Assembly: GCF_021739025.1 (NCBI RefSeq)
Contig: NZ_JAKKOT010000002.1
Span: 620,001-684,000, forward strand
Length of the DNA: 64,000 nucleotides
DNA from: Gordonia liuliyuniae
Lineage (GTDB): Bacteria > Actinomycetota > Actinomycetes > Mycobacteriales > Mycobacteriaceae
Reading direction: 5' to 3'
The translations under genes were made by a program, and so were the position numbers. Below, piece by piece: positions 41,447-50,176 of the stretch; position 1 is the first letter of the stretch, and each line of letters begins with the position of its first letter. The notes beneath the pieces are model-generated. The model ran no database searches. It was not told where the DNA came from and worked only from the letters and a program-made list of their open reading frames with translations.

Positions 41447-41488
41447 CGAGTGGAGTCGAGATCCCCCCGGGGACCTCGACTCCACTCG
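41447..41488. terminator. Strong hairpin downstream of pckG
   Basis: Arms 41447-41460 and 41475-41488 are perfectly complementary over 14 bp. The 14-nt loop holds CCCC/GGGG that can extend the pairing. It lies 54 nt after the pckG stop in a 173-nt spacer. No T tract follows. The remainder of 41393-41565 shows nothing else certain; TTAGCCT near 41538 may be the -10 of the ABC genes. Confidence 0.75.
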
Positions 41489-41565
41489 TCTCGTGTGCGG
41501 CGGTCGACTCGTCTCAGGGAAATTCCCGATAGCGCTTAGCCTCCGGGTTTGGAACCCTGGGACCT

Positions 41566-42354
41566 ATGACACACGCAGCTGGAGACGACCAGCGTGAGCA
41601 GATCGCCGCACGTGCCGAGACACTGACCAAGACGTATGGGTCAGGTGACACCGTCGTACACGCGTTGGGTGGCGTGACGATCGACTTCAAGGCGGGTGAG
41701 TTCACCGCGATCATGGGCCCGTCGGGTTCGGGCAAATCCACTCTCATGCACTGCCTGGCAGGCCTCGACACGGCGTCCAGCGGCCGGGTCCAGATCGGGT
41801 CGGTCGACCTGGAGGGGCTCTCCGACAAGGACATGACAAAGTTGCGCCGGGACCGTATCGGTTTCGTCTTCCAGGCGTTCAACCTGGTGCCGACGTTGAC
41901 GGCGGAGGAGAACATCACCCTGCCGCAGGGGATCGCGGGACGCGACGTCGACCGCGAATGGTTCGACACGGTGATCGGTAGGCTCGGCATCGGCGACCGG
42001 CTGGCGCATCGTCCGAGCGAGTTGTCCGGTGGGCAGCAGCAGCGTGTGGCGTGCGCCCGTGCCTTGGTCGGCAAGCCCGACATCATTTTCGGCGACGAGC
42101 CGACCGGCAACCTCGACTCCCGGTCGTCCGGCGAGGTCCTCGACATCCTGCGGGCGGCGACCGACGAGTTCGGTCAGACGGTCGTCATCGTCACCCACGA
42201 CCCGCGGGCGGCGGCGTACGCCGACCGGGTGGTCTTTCTCGCAGACGGGCAACTGGTCCGTGAGCTACGCCAGCCGACAGCCGACGACGTCTTCGAAGTG
42301 ATGAAGCATCTCGACGACGCGACACCCGGCGGCTCCACCACCGGGGAGCACTGA
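41566..42354 (+). CDS. ABC transporter ATPase, MacB/LolD type
   Basis: 262 residues. Walker A GPSGSGKST, Q-loop FQAFNLVPTLT, signature LSGGQQQRV, Walker B IIFGDEPTGNLDS and the His switch VTHD are all intact. The pattern (FQAFNL, DEPTGNLDSRSS) is that of the MacB/LolCDE class, which works mechanically with FtsX-type permeases. The permease gene starts 2 nt after its stop. The pair is an insertion relative to the M. tuberculosis order between pckA and the Rv0224c cluster. Confidence 0.95.
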   Translation: MTHAAGDDQREQIAARAETLTKTYGSGDTVVHALGGVTIDFKAGEFTAIMGPSGSGKSTLMHCLAGLDTASSGRVQIGSVDLEGLSDKDMTKLRRDRIGFVFQAFNLVPTLTAEENITLPQGIAGRDVDREWFDTVIGRLGIGDRLAHRPSELSGGQQQRVACARALVGKPDIIFGDEPTGNLDSRSSGEVLDILRAATDEFGQTVVIVTHDPRAAAYADRVVFLADGQLVRELRQPTADDVFEVMKHLDDATPGGSTTGEH

Positions 42355-42356
42355 CG

Positions 42357-44927
42357 ATGGGGTCGTCCGTGATGCGCCGCGTCTCTGTGCGGAGCCTGTC
42401 CTCGCATAAGCTCCGGCTCCTCCTGACCGTGTTCTCGGTGGTTCTCGGCACGAGTTTCGTGGCCGCAGCCCTCATCTTCACATCGACTGTCTCGCAAGCG
42501 TTCAACTCGATCTTCGACAGTGCGGCGCGGGGGGTCGCCGTCGAGGTGACGGCCGCCGAGTCCGATGCTCCCGGCGTGCCCGTCGAGCTCGTCGACGAGC
42601 TCAGGAACAAGAAGGATGAGCTCGGCATCGACCGTCTCGTCGAGAACGTCGGTGGACCCGTCACCGTCGCCGACTCGTCCGGCAAGCCCATCCAGACCGG
42701 TGGCGCACCGAGCGTCGCTTCGGCGTATCTGCCGCCGGACCGCGCGATCGGCGATTCGGCGAATACCATCGTCGACGGCCGCGCGCCGGCTCACGCCGAC
42801 GAGATCCTCATCAACAACGACGCCGCGGAGAAGGCCGGACTGCACGTCGGGTCCACGACGACCGTCGTCCTCGGTACGGGTGTCTCCGATCCTCTCCAGG
42901 TGACGGTCGTCGGCCTCACGGACATGCCGACGTCCACCGGCGGTTTCGTGGGCATCGCATTCGACGAGGAGACCGCGAACCAGTACTTCTCCGACGGCGA
43001 ATACGTCTCCGTCGTCGATATGTCCGCGAAGCCCGGTGTCTCCGACACCCAGCTGCGGGACGCCGTGCACGCGGCGCTCGGTGACGCGAAGACCGTCGAC
43101 GACCTGTACAAGGTCCGCACCGGGGATCAGGTTCGCGAGGACCAGAAGGCCCAGGTAGGCGAATTCTTGACGATCATCCAAGCGGTGTTCCTCGCATTCG
43201 CGGCGATCGGCCTGCTCGTCGGCACATTCATCATCTACAACACGTTCTCGATGATCGTCGCCCAGCGGAACAAGGAGTTGGCGCTGTTGCGCGCCATCGG
43301 CGCGAGTCGAAAGGACGTGTCCCGGTCGGTGCTGTTGGAGGCATCGATCGTCGGCGTGATCGGCGGCCTCGTCGGCCTCGGCCTCGGTATCGGGATCGCG
43401 GCCGCACTGCTTGCGTTCACCGAGTCGCAGGGGCTGCCGTCGAACGGCATCCAGATCGGTGCGACCGCAGTAATCGCGGCCCTTCTGGTCGGCGTCGTCG
43501 TCACGATGCTCAGCGCGTGGATCCCGGCGCGTCGCGCGTCGCGGATCCCGCCGGTCGAGGCGATGCGAGCGAGCACGGTGGAGCCTGGCGCCGGATCGCT
43601 CCGCAAGCGGACGCTCGCCGCAGCGATCGTCGGCGTGCTCGGTGTGCTCGCGCTCGTCGTCGGCGGGCTCGGCGAGGGCACCGGCCCAGCGCTGATCGTC
43701 GGGCTCGGAGCACTCCTCGCCGTCATCGCCGTGGTGCTCGGCGCGCCCGCGCTGTCTCAGCCGATCGTCGGCGGCTTCGGTGCGGTGTTCGCGAAACCGT
43801 TCGGGACCGTCGGTCGGCTCGCGCGGACCAACGCCGTGCGGAACCCACGGCGGTCGGCGGCCACCGCGTTCGCGTTGACGCTCGGGTTGATGCTCGTCGT
43901 CGTCATCGGCACCATCGGCACCTCGTTCAAAGGCACCGTCAACGACGCCGTCGACAAGGGTGTGACAGCCGACTTCATCATGTCGTCCACCAACAACGGA
44001 CCGTTGCCGATCGGCATCGCCGACACGGTTCGTGAGAAAGTCCCAGACGCGGGAGTCGTCATCAGCCAGGCGGTCGCGACCGCGAAACTCGACGACAAGC
44101 CGTTCTGGATGACCGCGGCGCTCGGCGGATCGCTCAACGACGTCGCAGTCGTCAAGACGGAGCAGGGCAGCCTCGACGTGCCGGGCGACGGGCTCGCGGT
44201 CGACGAGTCGACGGCCCGCGACCAAGGGTTCGCGCTGGGCGACAAGGTGTCGCTCACCGCGCTGACCGGTGACGTCGTGCCCGTCACGATCACCGGGATC
44301 TACGAGGACAGCGAGGTGATCGGACCGCGGATCGTCGGAGCCGACGCCTACCGGAAGCTGGTACCGGTCGAGACGATGCGTCAGGCCGTGCCAATCTGGG
44401 TGAAGGGCAAGCCCGGTACCGATGTCGACGAGTTGCGCAGCCAGATCGAGGACGTGACCAAGCAGTATCTGGTCGTCCAGATCCAGGATCGTGAAGAGTT
44501 CAAGAATTCGGTGTCGTCGACTGTCGACCAGATGCTCGTGACGCTGTACGCACTGCTGGCGCTGTCACTGGCGATCGCGGTGCTCGGCATCGTCAACACG
44601 CTCGCGTTGTCGGTGGTGGAGCGTAAGAAGGAGATCGGGATGCTTCGCGCGGTCGGGATGGCGCGGTCGCAGGTCCGCCGCTCCATCTATCTGGAGTCGA
44701 CGTATATCGCCGTGTTCGGTGCGCTGTTGGGCGTCGTCCTGGGGCTTGCGATCGCCATCCCGCTCGTCCGGACGCTCGCCTACTGGGGGCTGGACGCCGT
44801 CGTCATCCCGTGGACTCTGATCGGCGGAACGCTGGTCGGCGCGGCGGTCGTCGGTGTCATCGCCGCGCTGTGGCCTGCGGTCACCGCCGCACGGACGCGA
44901 CCGCTCGAAGCGATTGTCGAGTCATGA
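42357..44927 (+). CDS. FtsX-like ABC permease, two-domain
   Basis: 856 residues. It has an N-terminal helix (~20-40), a large extracytoplasmic domain (~45-260), and a first FtsX bundle with FIIYNTFSMIVAQRNKELALLRAIGASRKDV. A second extracytoplasmic domain (~500-700) and a second FtsX bundle follow, with IVNTLALSVVERKKEIGMLRAVGMARSQV. Such duplicated permeases pull lipoproteins or peptides from the membrane or expel antimicrobials. With the preceding ATPase it forms a complete transporter; the substrate is unknown. An MmpS-like gene follows 63 nt downstream. Confidence 0.94.
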   Translation: MGSSVMRRVSVRSLSSHKLRLLLTVFSVVLGTSFVAAALIFTSTVSQAFNSIFDSAARGVAVEVTAAESDAPGVPVELVDELRNKKDELGIDRLVENVGGPVTVADSSGKPIQTGGAPSVASAYLPPDRAIGDSANTIVDGRAPAHADEILINNDAAEKAGLHVGSTTTVVLGTGVSDPLQVTVVGLTDMPTSTGGFVGIAFDEETANQYFSDGEYVSVVDMSAKPGVSDTQLRDAVHAALGDAKTVDDLYKVRTGDQVREDQKAQVGEFLTIIQAVFLAFAAIGLLVGTFIIYNTFSMIVAQRNKELALLRAIGASRKDVSRSVLLEASIVGVIGGLVGLGLGIGIAAALLAFTESQGLPSNGIQIGATAVIAALLVGVVVTMLSAWIPARRASRIPPVEAMRASTVEPGAGSLRKRTLAAAIVGVLGVLALVVGGLGEGTGPALIVGLGALLAVIAVVLGAPALSQPIVGGFGAVFAKPFGTVGRLARTNAVRNPRRSAATAFALTLGLMLVVVIGTIGTSFKGTVNDAVDKGVTADFIMSSTNNGPLPIGIADTVREKVPDAGVVISQAVATAKLDDKPFWMTAALGGSLNDVAVVKTEQGSLDVPGDGLAVDESTARDQGFALGDKVSLTALTGDVVPVTITGIYEDSEVIGPRIVGADAYRKLVPVETMRQAVPIWVKGKPGTDVDELRSQIEDVTKQYLVVQIQDREEFKNSVSSTVDQMLVTLYALLALSLAIAVLGIVNTLALSVVERKKEIGMLRAVGMARSQVRRSIYLESTYIAVFGALLGVVLGLAIAIPLVRTLAYWGLDAVVIPWTLIGGTLVGAAVVGVIAALWPAVTAARTRPLEAIVES

Positions 44928-44990
44928 TTTGTCGAATCATGATCGTCGAGCCGTGATCGTCGTGACTGTCACCGCACTGAGTCGGGTGCC

Positions 44991-45497
44991 ATGAGCAACC
45001 GGAGCACAGCGCGGACAGCCGTGCTGTCCGTGGTGGTGTTCGTGGCGCTGATCGCGCTGATCGTGGTCGCGGTGCTGGTGGTCAGGGACAAGACGTCGTC
45101 GACTTCCGGTGCCGCTCCCGCGACGACCACCGTCCCGGCCACGAGTGAGTCGACGAGGGCTCCGACGTCGACCACGTCGACTCCGGCGTCGACACCGACG
45201 ACGCCGGAGTCCACGCATACGAGGCCGACGGGTGAGCCGGGCACCGTGATCTACCAGCTCACCGGTGACGGCGACGTCGTCGGCGTCGGCTACCGCGCGG
45301 GCAGCCGGTCGCGGGTCGTCGTGGTGACCGGAACGCCCTGGCAGCAACGGACCACCGTCGTCGACCGTCGCGCCGAGGTCTCCGGCATCGTCGTTCGCGG
45401 CCGGATCACCTGCACGATCATGCAGGGCGAAGAACTGCTGGCGTCCTCGACGTCCGGAGTGGGCCCCTTCAGCTGTCGGGCGACGCTGCCCCGCTGA
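44991..45497 (+). CDS. MmpS-like membrane-anchored protein
   Basis: 168 residues. One N-terminal helix (~12-31) is followed by a Thr/Ser/Pro-rich linker (~34-82) and a small beta domain with VIYQLTGDGDVVGVGYRAG, TPWQQRT and ITCTIMQGEELLAS, the pattern of MmpS proteins. In mycobacteria MmpS partners with MmpL in siderophore or lipid export. Here the neighbour is a MacB-type transporter and no mmpL is adjacent. The linker suggests O-mannosylation or a flexible periplasmic tether. Confidence 0.75.
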   Translation: MSNRSTARTAVLSVVVFVALIALIVVAVLVVRDKTSSTSGAAPATTTVPATSESTRAPTSTTSTPASTPTTPESTHTRPTGEPGTVIYQLTGDGDVVGVGYRAGSRSRVVVVTGTPWQQRTTVVDRRAEVSGIVVRGRITCTIMQGEELLASSTSGVGPFSCRATLPR

Positions 45498-45520
45498 CCA
45501 TCGCGGCAGAGGACGCCTGC

Positions 45521-46282
45521 TCACCCCGGCGTCGCGGACCGTTTCTGTAACACCAGCACGAGGTTCGTGGCGCCCACCTCCCGTACCCCGGGGACCTTGA
45601 CGACCGGCCACGTCCATCGCGGCAGGTAACGGGGGAATGCGAGACGGAGGTCCACGTCGCCCGCTCCACGCGCCCAGCGCAGGCCCGCGGCCGCGGTGAT
45701 CGGGAACAGGGACACCCCGAACAGATTCTTCGGCGGGTGCCCGTGCCGCCGGGCGTACATGCGTGCAGCGCGGTGCCCGCCGAGGTAGTGGGTGAGTCCC
45801 ATCTCGTGGCCGCCGAACGGACCCCACCACAGGGTGTAGCTGAGGACGACGGTGCCGCCGGGTCGTGTCACACGGACCATCTCGTCGGCCATGTCCCACG
45901 GGCGATCGGTGTGCTCAGCGACGTTCGACGAATAGCAGACGTCGACGCTGTCGGCCCGAAACGGCAGATGCTGGCCCTGCGCCCGGACCGCCGTCCGGTG
46001 GTCGAGTCCCGCGGCGTGCATCTCGCCTGCGTCGGGCTCCACCGACAGGTAGCGCGCGCCCAGGTCGGTGAACGCGTCGGCGAAGAAGCCGGGACCGCCG
46101 CCGACGTCGAGAACCGTCGAACCGTCGAGTGGCGCAGGGTGCAGGTCGGCGATCATCACGGCGGTGTCGTCGGCCAGCGCACTGTAGAAGCGGTCGGGTT
46201 CGGTCTGCTCGTGGCGGAACTCCCGGAACAGTCGAACCGAGCGGGCGACGGTGGCCCGGCGCGCGAATCTCGACGTCGACAT
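45521..46282 (-). CDS. SAM-dependent methyltransferase (Rv0224c-like)
   Basis: 253 residues from ATG 46282. Class I methyltransferase: motif I VLDVGGGPGFFADAF, acidic loop SVEPDAGE, motif II region VDVCYSSNVAEHT. The C-terminal half (WWGPFGGHEMGLTHYLGG and PRYLPRWTWPV) is typical of the mycobacterial Rv0224c group. The acceptor is unknown; its place beside a glycosyltransferase, an arabinosyltransferase and acyltransferase suggests an envelope glycan or lipid. It is divergent from the glycosyltransferase gene with 28 bp between starts. Confidence 0.9.
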   Translation of the reverse strand: MSTSRFARRATVARSVRLFREFRHEQTEPDRFYSALADDTAVMIADLHPAPLDGSTVLDVGGGPGFFADAFTDLGARYLSVEPDAGEMHAAGLDHRTAVRAQGQHLPFRADSVDVCYSSNVAEHTDRPWDMADEMVRVTRPGGTVVLSYTLWWGPFGGHEMGLTHYLGGHRAARMYARRHGHPPKNLFGVSLFPITAAAGLRWARGAGDVDLRLAFPRYLPRWTWPVVKVPGVREVGATNLVLVLQKRSATPG

Positions 46283-46297
46283 TTCACTAGCGTGGCA

Positions 46298-46303
46298 TAC
46301 CCT
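46298..46303 (+). promoter_or_regulatory. -10 hexamer TACCCT, glycosyltransferase gene
   Basis: TACCCT is followed by 7 nt and GTG 46311. It supports that start and a leaderless transcript. Confidence 0.5.
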
Positions 46304-46310
46304 TGTTCGG

Positions 46311-47435
46311 GTGACCCCGCCGACCGACGTGCTGCTCTTGTGCTGGCGCGACACCGGTCACCCGCAGGGCGGAGGCAGTGAACGGTACCTCGAACGGGTC
46401 GGCTCCCAACTGGCGCGACGAGGTTTCCGCGTCACTCTCCTGACCGCGTCGTATCCGGGCGCACCGCGCCGTCAGATGTCCGACGGGGTCCGGGTGCTGC
46501 GGGCGGGCGGGCGCCTCACCGTCTACCTCCGTGTCGCGGCGACCCTCACGGCTGCCAGGTTCGGTCGGGGCAGGCTCGCCCGCTACCGCCCGGACGTCGT
46601 CGTCGACACGCAGAACGGCGTCCCGTTCTTCGCGCGGCTTCTGGTCGACGCGCCTGCCGTCGTCCTGGTGCACCACTGTCACCGGGAGCAGTGGCCGGTG
46701 GCCGGCCCGGTGCTGTCGCGGGTCGGTTGGTTCGTCGAGTCGCGGCTGTCGCCACGCGTGCACCGCGCAAGCCGGTACGTGACCGTGTCCGAGCCGTCGG
46801 CGTCGGAGCTGGTGGATCTCGGCGTCGACCGTTCCCGGATCACGGTGATCCGCAACGGCGTCGACCCGGTGCCCGACGGGATCGGGGGGCGGACGCGACG
46901 TCCCGGCGTGCGGTTGATCGCGGTGTCGCGACTCGTCCCGCACAAGCAGGTCGAGCACGCGTTGCACGTGGTCGCCGCACTCGCCGGTCGAGGCGTCGAC
47001 GTCCACCTGGACGTCGTCGGCGGTGGCTGGTGGCACGACGAACTGCGCTCTGCAGCAGCGGAGCTGGCGATCGGAGAGCGTGTGACGTTCCACGGCCACG
47101 TCGACGAGACCCGCAAACACGAGCTCCTGGCGGACGCTGATCTGCACGTGATGCCGTCCCGCAAGGAAGGGTGGGGACTTGCTGTCGTGGAAGCCGCACA
47201 ACACGGCGTGCCGACCGCCGGCTACCGGAGTTCGGCGGGTCTGACCGACTCGATCGTCGACGGGGTGACCGGGGTCCTCGTCGACGATGTCGACGAGCTC
47301 ACCGAAGCTGTGGCCGACCTCGTCGCCGACCGTGATCGGCTGGCGCGGCTCGGCGGTGCCGCGATGAAGCGTTCGCGCGACTACTCGTGGGCGGCGACGG
47401 CTGACGGGTTCGAGACCCTGTTCGGTGAGCTCTAG
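46311..47435 (+). CDS. Family 4 glycosyltransferase (Rv0225-like)
   Basis: 374 residues from GTG 46311. GT-B fold: N-terminal GHPQGGGSERYLERV, then the C-terminal nucleotide-sugar domain with VSRLVPHKQVEHAL and the E-x7-E motif in KEGWGLAVVEAA. It should transfer a sugar from a nucleotide donor at the cytoplasmic face. Neighbours (methyltransferase, membrane protein, flippase, AftD) suggest that it builds a lipid-linked envelope glycan. The exact product is unknown. Confidence 0.92.
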   Translation: MTPPTDVLLLCWRDTGHPQGGGSERYLERVGSQLARRGFRVTLLTASYPGAPRRQMSDGVRVLRAGGRLTVYLRVAATLTAARFGRGRLARYRPDVVVDTQNGVPFFARLLVDAPAVVLVHHCHREQWPVAGPVLSRVGWFVESRLSPRVHRASRYVTVSEPSASELVDLGVDRSRITVIRNGVDPVPDGIGGRTRRPGVRLIAVSRLVPHKQVEHALHVVAALAGRGVDVHLDVVGGGWWHDELRSAAAELAIGERVTFHGHVDETRKHELLADADLHVMPSRKEGWGLAVVEAAQHGVPTAGYRSSAGLTDSIVDGVTGVLVDDVDELTEAVADLVADRDRLARLGGAAMKRSRDYSWAATADGFETLFGEL

Positions 47436-47481
47436 TGTCGCGAACACTGTCGCGCAACGACTCCGAGCAGCACAGTGAAGG

Positions 47482-49158
47482 CTATGCGGCTCGGGACCGT
47501 CGAACGCAGGCGAGCGCGCCTGCGGCGAGTGCGACGAACCACAGGGCGAGCGCGAAGATCGCCGCGGCCCAGGCCGCGGCACTCGGCGACGGCGCGGGCT
47601 CGGCGCCGGAGATGTGGAACAGGCGCAGGTGATCGCCGGTGACGACCTCGTCGGCGCCCGCGGCGAGTAGCGCGGGCGGATCGGCCTCCTCGCTGACCAC
47701 CCAGCCGACGCCGAGCCGGGCGAGGCGGGTCGGGTCGCCGCCCTCGTCGAGGACGGCGACGATGTCGGCGGTCCGACCGCTCGGCGCGTCGAGCGATTCA
47801 CCGTCGACGACGAGGGTCCCGTCGACGACGACGGGCGCGTCGATCATGCGGGGCAGAGGCGAGAGCGATGGCCCGCCGGTCCACGACAGCGACCGGACCG
47901 TCGCCGTCGGCCAGAGGGCGACGGACCCGCCGCCGCCGTCGCCGATCACGTCGGCGACCTGCGTGTAGTCGGTGGGGATCGTGACCGACCGGATCTGACC
48001 GCCGACGCCCCAGGCGAGATCCGGGAGTGGAGCAAGCATCAGCAGGCCGATCGCGGCGGCCGCGAACCCGCCGGGCACCCACCGCCGTAGCGCGCCGACC
48101 GCAGCCGCCACGGCGAGCGAGGCGAACGGGACCGCCAGCGCCAGATACTTCTGCGAGTCGCGCAGCAGACCAGCGCCCGGGACGTGGGCGAGGAGCGCAT
48201 CCATCACGGCGACGCCGGGGCCGGTCGCGAAAGCCGTGACGAGAACGACGACGACGAGTGCGAGGACGGCGAGCACGAGGACGGGATCCCGGCTGCGCGT
48301 GCGCTCGCCGGAGCGGGTGGGCTCGGCCGACGCGAACAGCCGAACGCTTCCGGCGACGATCACGGCGAGGAACACGACGGTGGCGACCACTGCCCACCAC
48401 GTCGTGCGACTCGCAGGCACCGCGTCGGCGTTCCAGATCCCGCCCAGACCTGCGGCGGTGCCCAGCGGTCCGAGCCCGGGTTCGGCTCTCAGCGTGAACG
48501 CGCTCGCACCGCTCGATGACTGGGAGGCGTCGGACACCGCGGCAGCGACCAGCCACGGCGACGCGGTCACCACCCAGCCGACACCGCAGGCCAGGCTCGC
48601 GCGCAGTCCGGGCCGCGCCGCGATCGCGGTGACGCCGGCGATCGTCAACGCCAGGATCGAACCGGTCGGGGTGAACCCGGCGGCCGCGAACAGACCGACG
48701 AGCAGCACGGCGGGACGCCACGACCGTCGGTCACCGAGATCGAGGACGGCCAGCACGATCGGACCGAGCGTCGCGTACCCGATCAGCAGACTCCAGTGCC
48801 CCTGCAGGAGCCGTTCGGCGACGAACGGATTCCAGATCCCGACGGCCGCAGCGGCGACCGCGCCCGCGGCGCCCGCCTGCGGCACCAGGCGGCGTGCGAG
48901 TCGGCCGAACCCGACGCCCGCGCCGAAGACCGCGGCCGTCGTCAACAGAGCGACGAGCCAGCCGCCGTCGACTATCCGTGAGGCCAGGCCCAGGACCGCG
49001 TCCTGCGGGACGGCGCGCGGCGCGGAACCGTCGACGCCGAACGCGGCCGCCGACAACGAGAACTGCGGCACCGCCACCGCGTCGCGATACACCAGGTGCC
49101 CGCCGTACAGGGGCCCACAGATCAGCGCCGTCAGAAGTGCGCTGACCAGGTACAGCAT
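47482..49158 (-). CDS. Polytopic membrane protein (Rv0226c-like)
   Basis: 558 residues from ATG 49158; a longer frame upstream runs into the lyase gene. It has ten or more hydrophobic helices: an N-terminal cluster, LLRDSQKYLALAVPFASLAVA in the middle, a ~130-residue extracytoplasmic domain (~390-520) and a final helix ending RRSRAA. The layout is reminiscent of GT-C glycosyltransferases such as Emb or AftD, but I see no clear DD/DE motif in the first loop. It lies 4 nt behind the CitE-like gene, so the two are coupled. Synteny gives Rv0226c, function unknown. Confidence 0.85.
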   Translation of the reverse strand: MLYLVSALLTALICGPLYGGHLVYRDAVAVPQFSLSAAAFGVDGSAPRAVPQDAVLGLASRIVDGGWLVALLTTAAVFGAGVGFGRLARRLVPQAGAAGAVAAAAVGIWNPFVAERLLQGHWSLLIGYATLGPIVLAVLDLGDRRSWRPAVLLVGLFAAAGFTPTGSILALTIAGVTAIAARPGLRASLACGVGWVVTASPWLVAAAVSDASQSSSGASAFTLRAEPGLGPLGTAAGLGGIWNADAVPASRTTWWAVVATVVFLAVIVAGSVRLFASAEPTRSGERTRSRDPVLVLAVLALVVVVLVTAFATGPGVAVMDALLAHVPGAGLLRDSQKYLALAVPFASLAVAAAVGALRRWVPGGFAAAAIGLLMLAPLPDLAWGVGGQIRSVTIPTDYTQVADVIGDGGGGSVALWPTATVRSLSWTGGPSLSPLPRMIDAPVVVDGTLVVDGESLDAPSGRTADIVAVLDEGGDPTRLARLGVGWVVSEEADPPALLAAGADEVVTGDHLRLFHISGAEPAPSPSAAAWAAAIFALALWFVALAAGALACVRRSRAA

Positions 49159-49162
49159 GCGT

Positions 49163-50074
49163 TCAGTAGTGGAACGTGTCGGTGGACGCGTGCGACTGGT
49201 CGGAGACGCCGTAGTCCTTCGACACGATGTTGTACGAGCGGGCCAGGTCGAGGATCTTCGTCGCGCGGGCGATGCGCGGCAGGTCGGAGCCGTTGCGGAT
49301 CTCGCCGCCGTCGCCCTCGAACTCGGCGAAGAACTCACGTGCCCAACTGATGTCGTCCAGCGACGGCGACAGGCCGTCGTTGACCGCTGCGCACTGGTCT
49401 GGGGTGAGACAGATCTTGCCGGTCATGCCGAACTCGGAACTGACCGCCGTCGCCTCGTTCAGCTTGAGCGGATTGGAGCCGACAGTCGGACCGTCGATGG
49501 CCGACGGGAGCCCGGCGGCCTTCGCGGCGATCGTGAACCGCGACCGTGCGTAGGCGAGCGTCGTCGGGTTGTCGCCGAAACCGGTGTCGCGGCGGAAGTC
49601 GCCGATGCCGAACGCGAGGCGGAACGTCCCCTTCGCCGACGCGATCTCCGCGATGCGTTCCAGACCGCGCGCCGTCTCGACGAGAGCGACCACGGGGATG
49701 TTCGGGAGTCGTCGCGCCGTCTCGGTGACGTGGTCGACGGATTCGACCATCGCCAGCATGACGCCGCCGATGGAGGTCGACCCGAGCGCAGCGATGTCGG
49801 TGGACCACCACGGCGTGCCGAAACCGTTGATGCGCACCCAATCGGTGTTGCCGTCGCCGAGCCACTGCACGACGTTGTCGCGGGCGGCGTCCTTGTCCTT
49901 CGGGGCGACGGCGTCTTCGATGTCGAGGACGACGATGTCGGCGCGCGAATGCGACGCGGCTTCGAAACGCTCGTGCTGGGCTCCGTTGACGAGCAGCCAG
50001 CTGCGCGCGAGTACCGGGTCGATCCGGGATCCGATGTCGGAGGGATCGGGCGCGGTAAATTCGGTGTCGTACAT
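49163..50074 (-). CDS. CitE-like lyase / HpcH-HpaI aldolase family
   Basis: 303 residues. TIM-barrel motifs: RSWLLVNGAQHERF, VLDIEDAVAPKDKDAAR (metal Asp/Glu and CoA site), RINGFGTPWW, VALVETARGLERI and FGIGDFRRDTG. Stand-alone CitE-like proteins cleave or form short acyl-CoA esters such as malyl-, citramalyl- or malate-type CoA. There is no citD/citF partner. It is an odd neighbour for the envelope genes it is coupled to and is not in this position in M. tuberculosis as I recall it. Confidence 0.9.
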   Translation of the reverse strand: MYDTEFTAPDPSDIGSRIDPVLARSWLLVNGAQHERFEAASHSRADIVVLDIEDAVAPKDKDAARDNVVQWLGDGNTDWVRINGFGTPWWSTDIAALGSTSIGGVMLAMVESVDHVTETARRLPNIPVVALVETARGLERIAEIASAKGTFRLAFGIGDFRRDTGFGDNPTTLAYARSRFTIAAKAAGLPSAIDGPTVGSNPLKLNEATAVSSEFGMTGKICLTPDQCAAVNDGLSPSLDDISWAREFFAEFEGDGGEIRNGSDLPRIARATKILDLARSYNIVSKDYGVSDQSHASTDTFHY

Positions 50075-50176
50075 CGACTCTCTGCCTACTGGGTCTCTAC
50101 GGTGCGGGATGCTCTACGGGTATTGGGGCGGATGCCGCCGCGCAAGTCTACCCGCCGGTACAGGCACACTGGTGCC

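Noticed and set aside
44922..44960. Regulatory repeats after the FtsX-type permease gene
   Set aside because: The tcatgat/gtcga repeats are imperfect and short; they look like another small duplication and no promoter geometry is evident.
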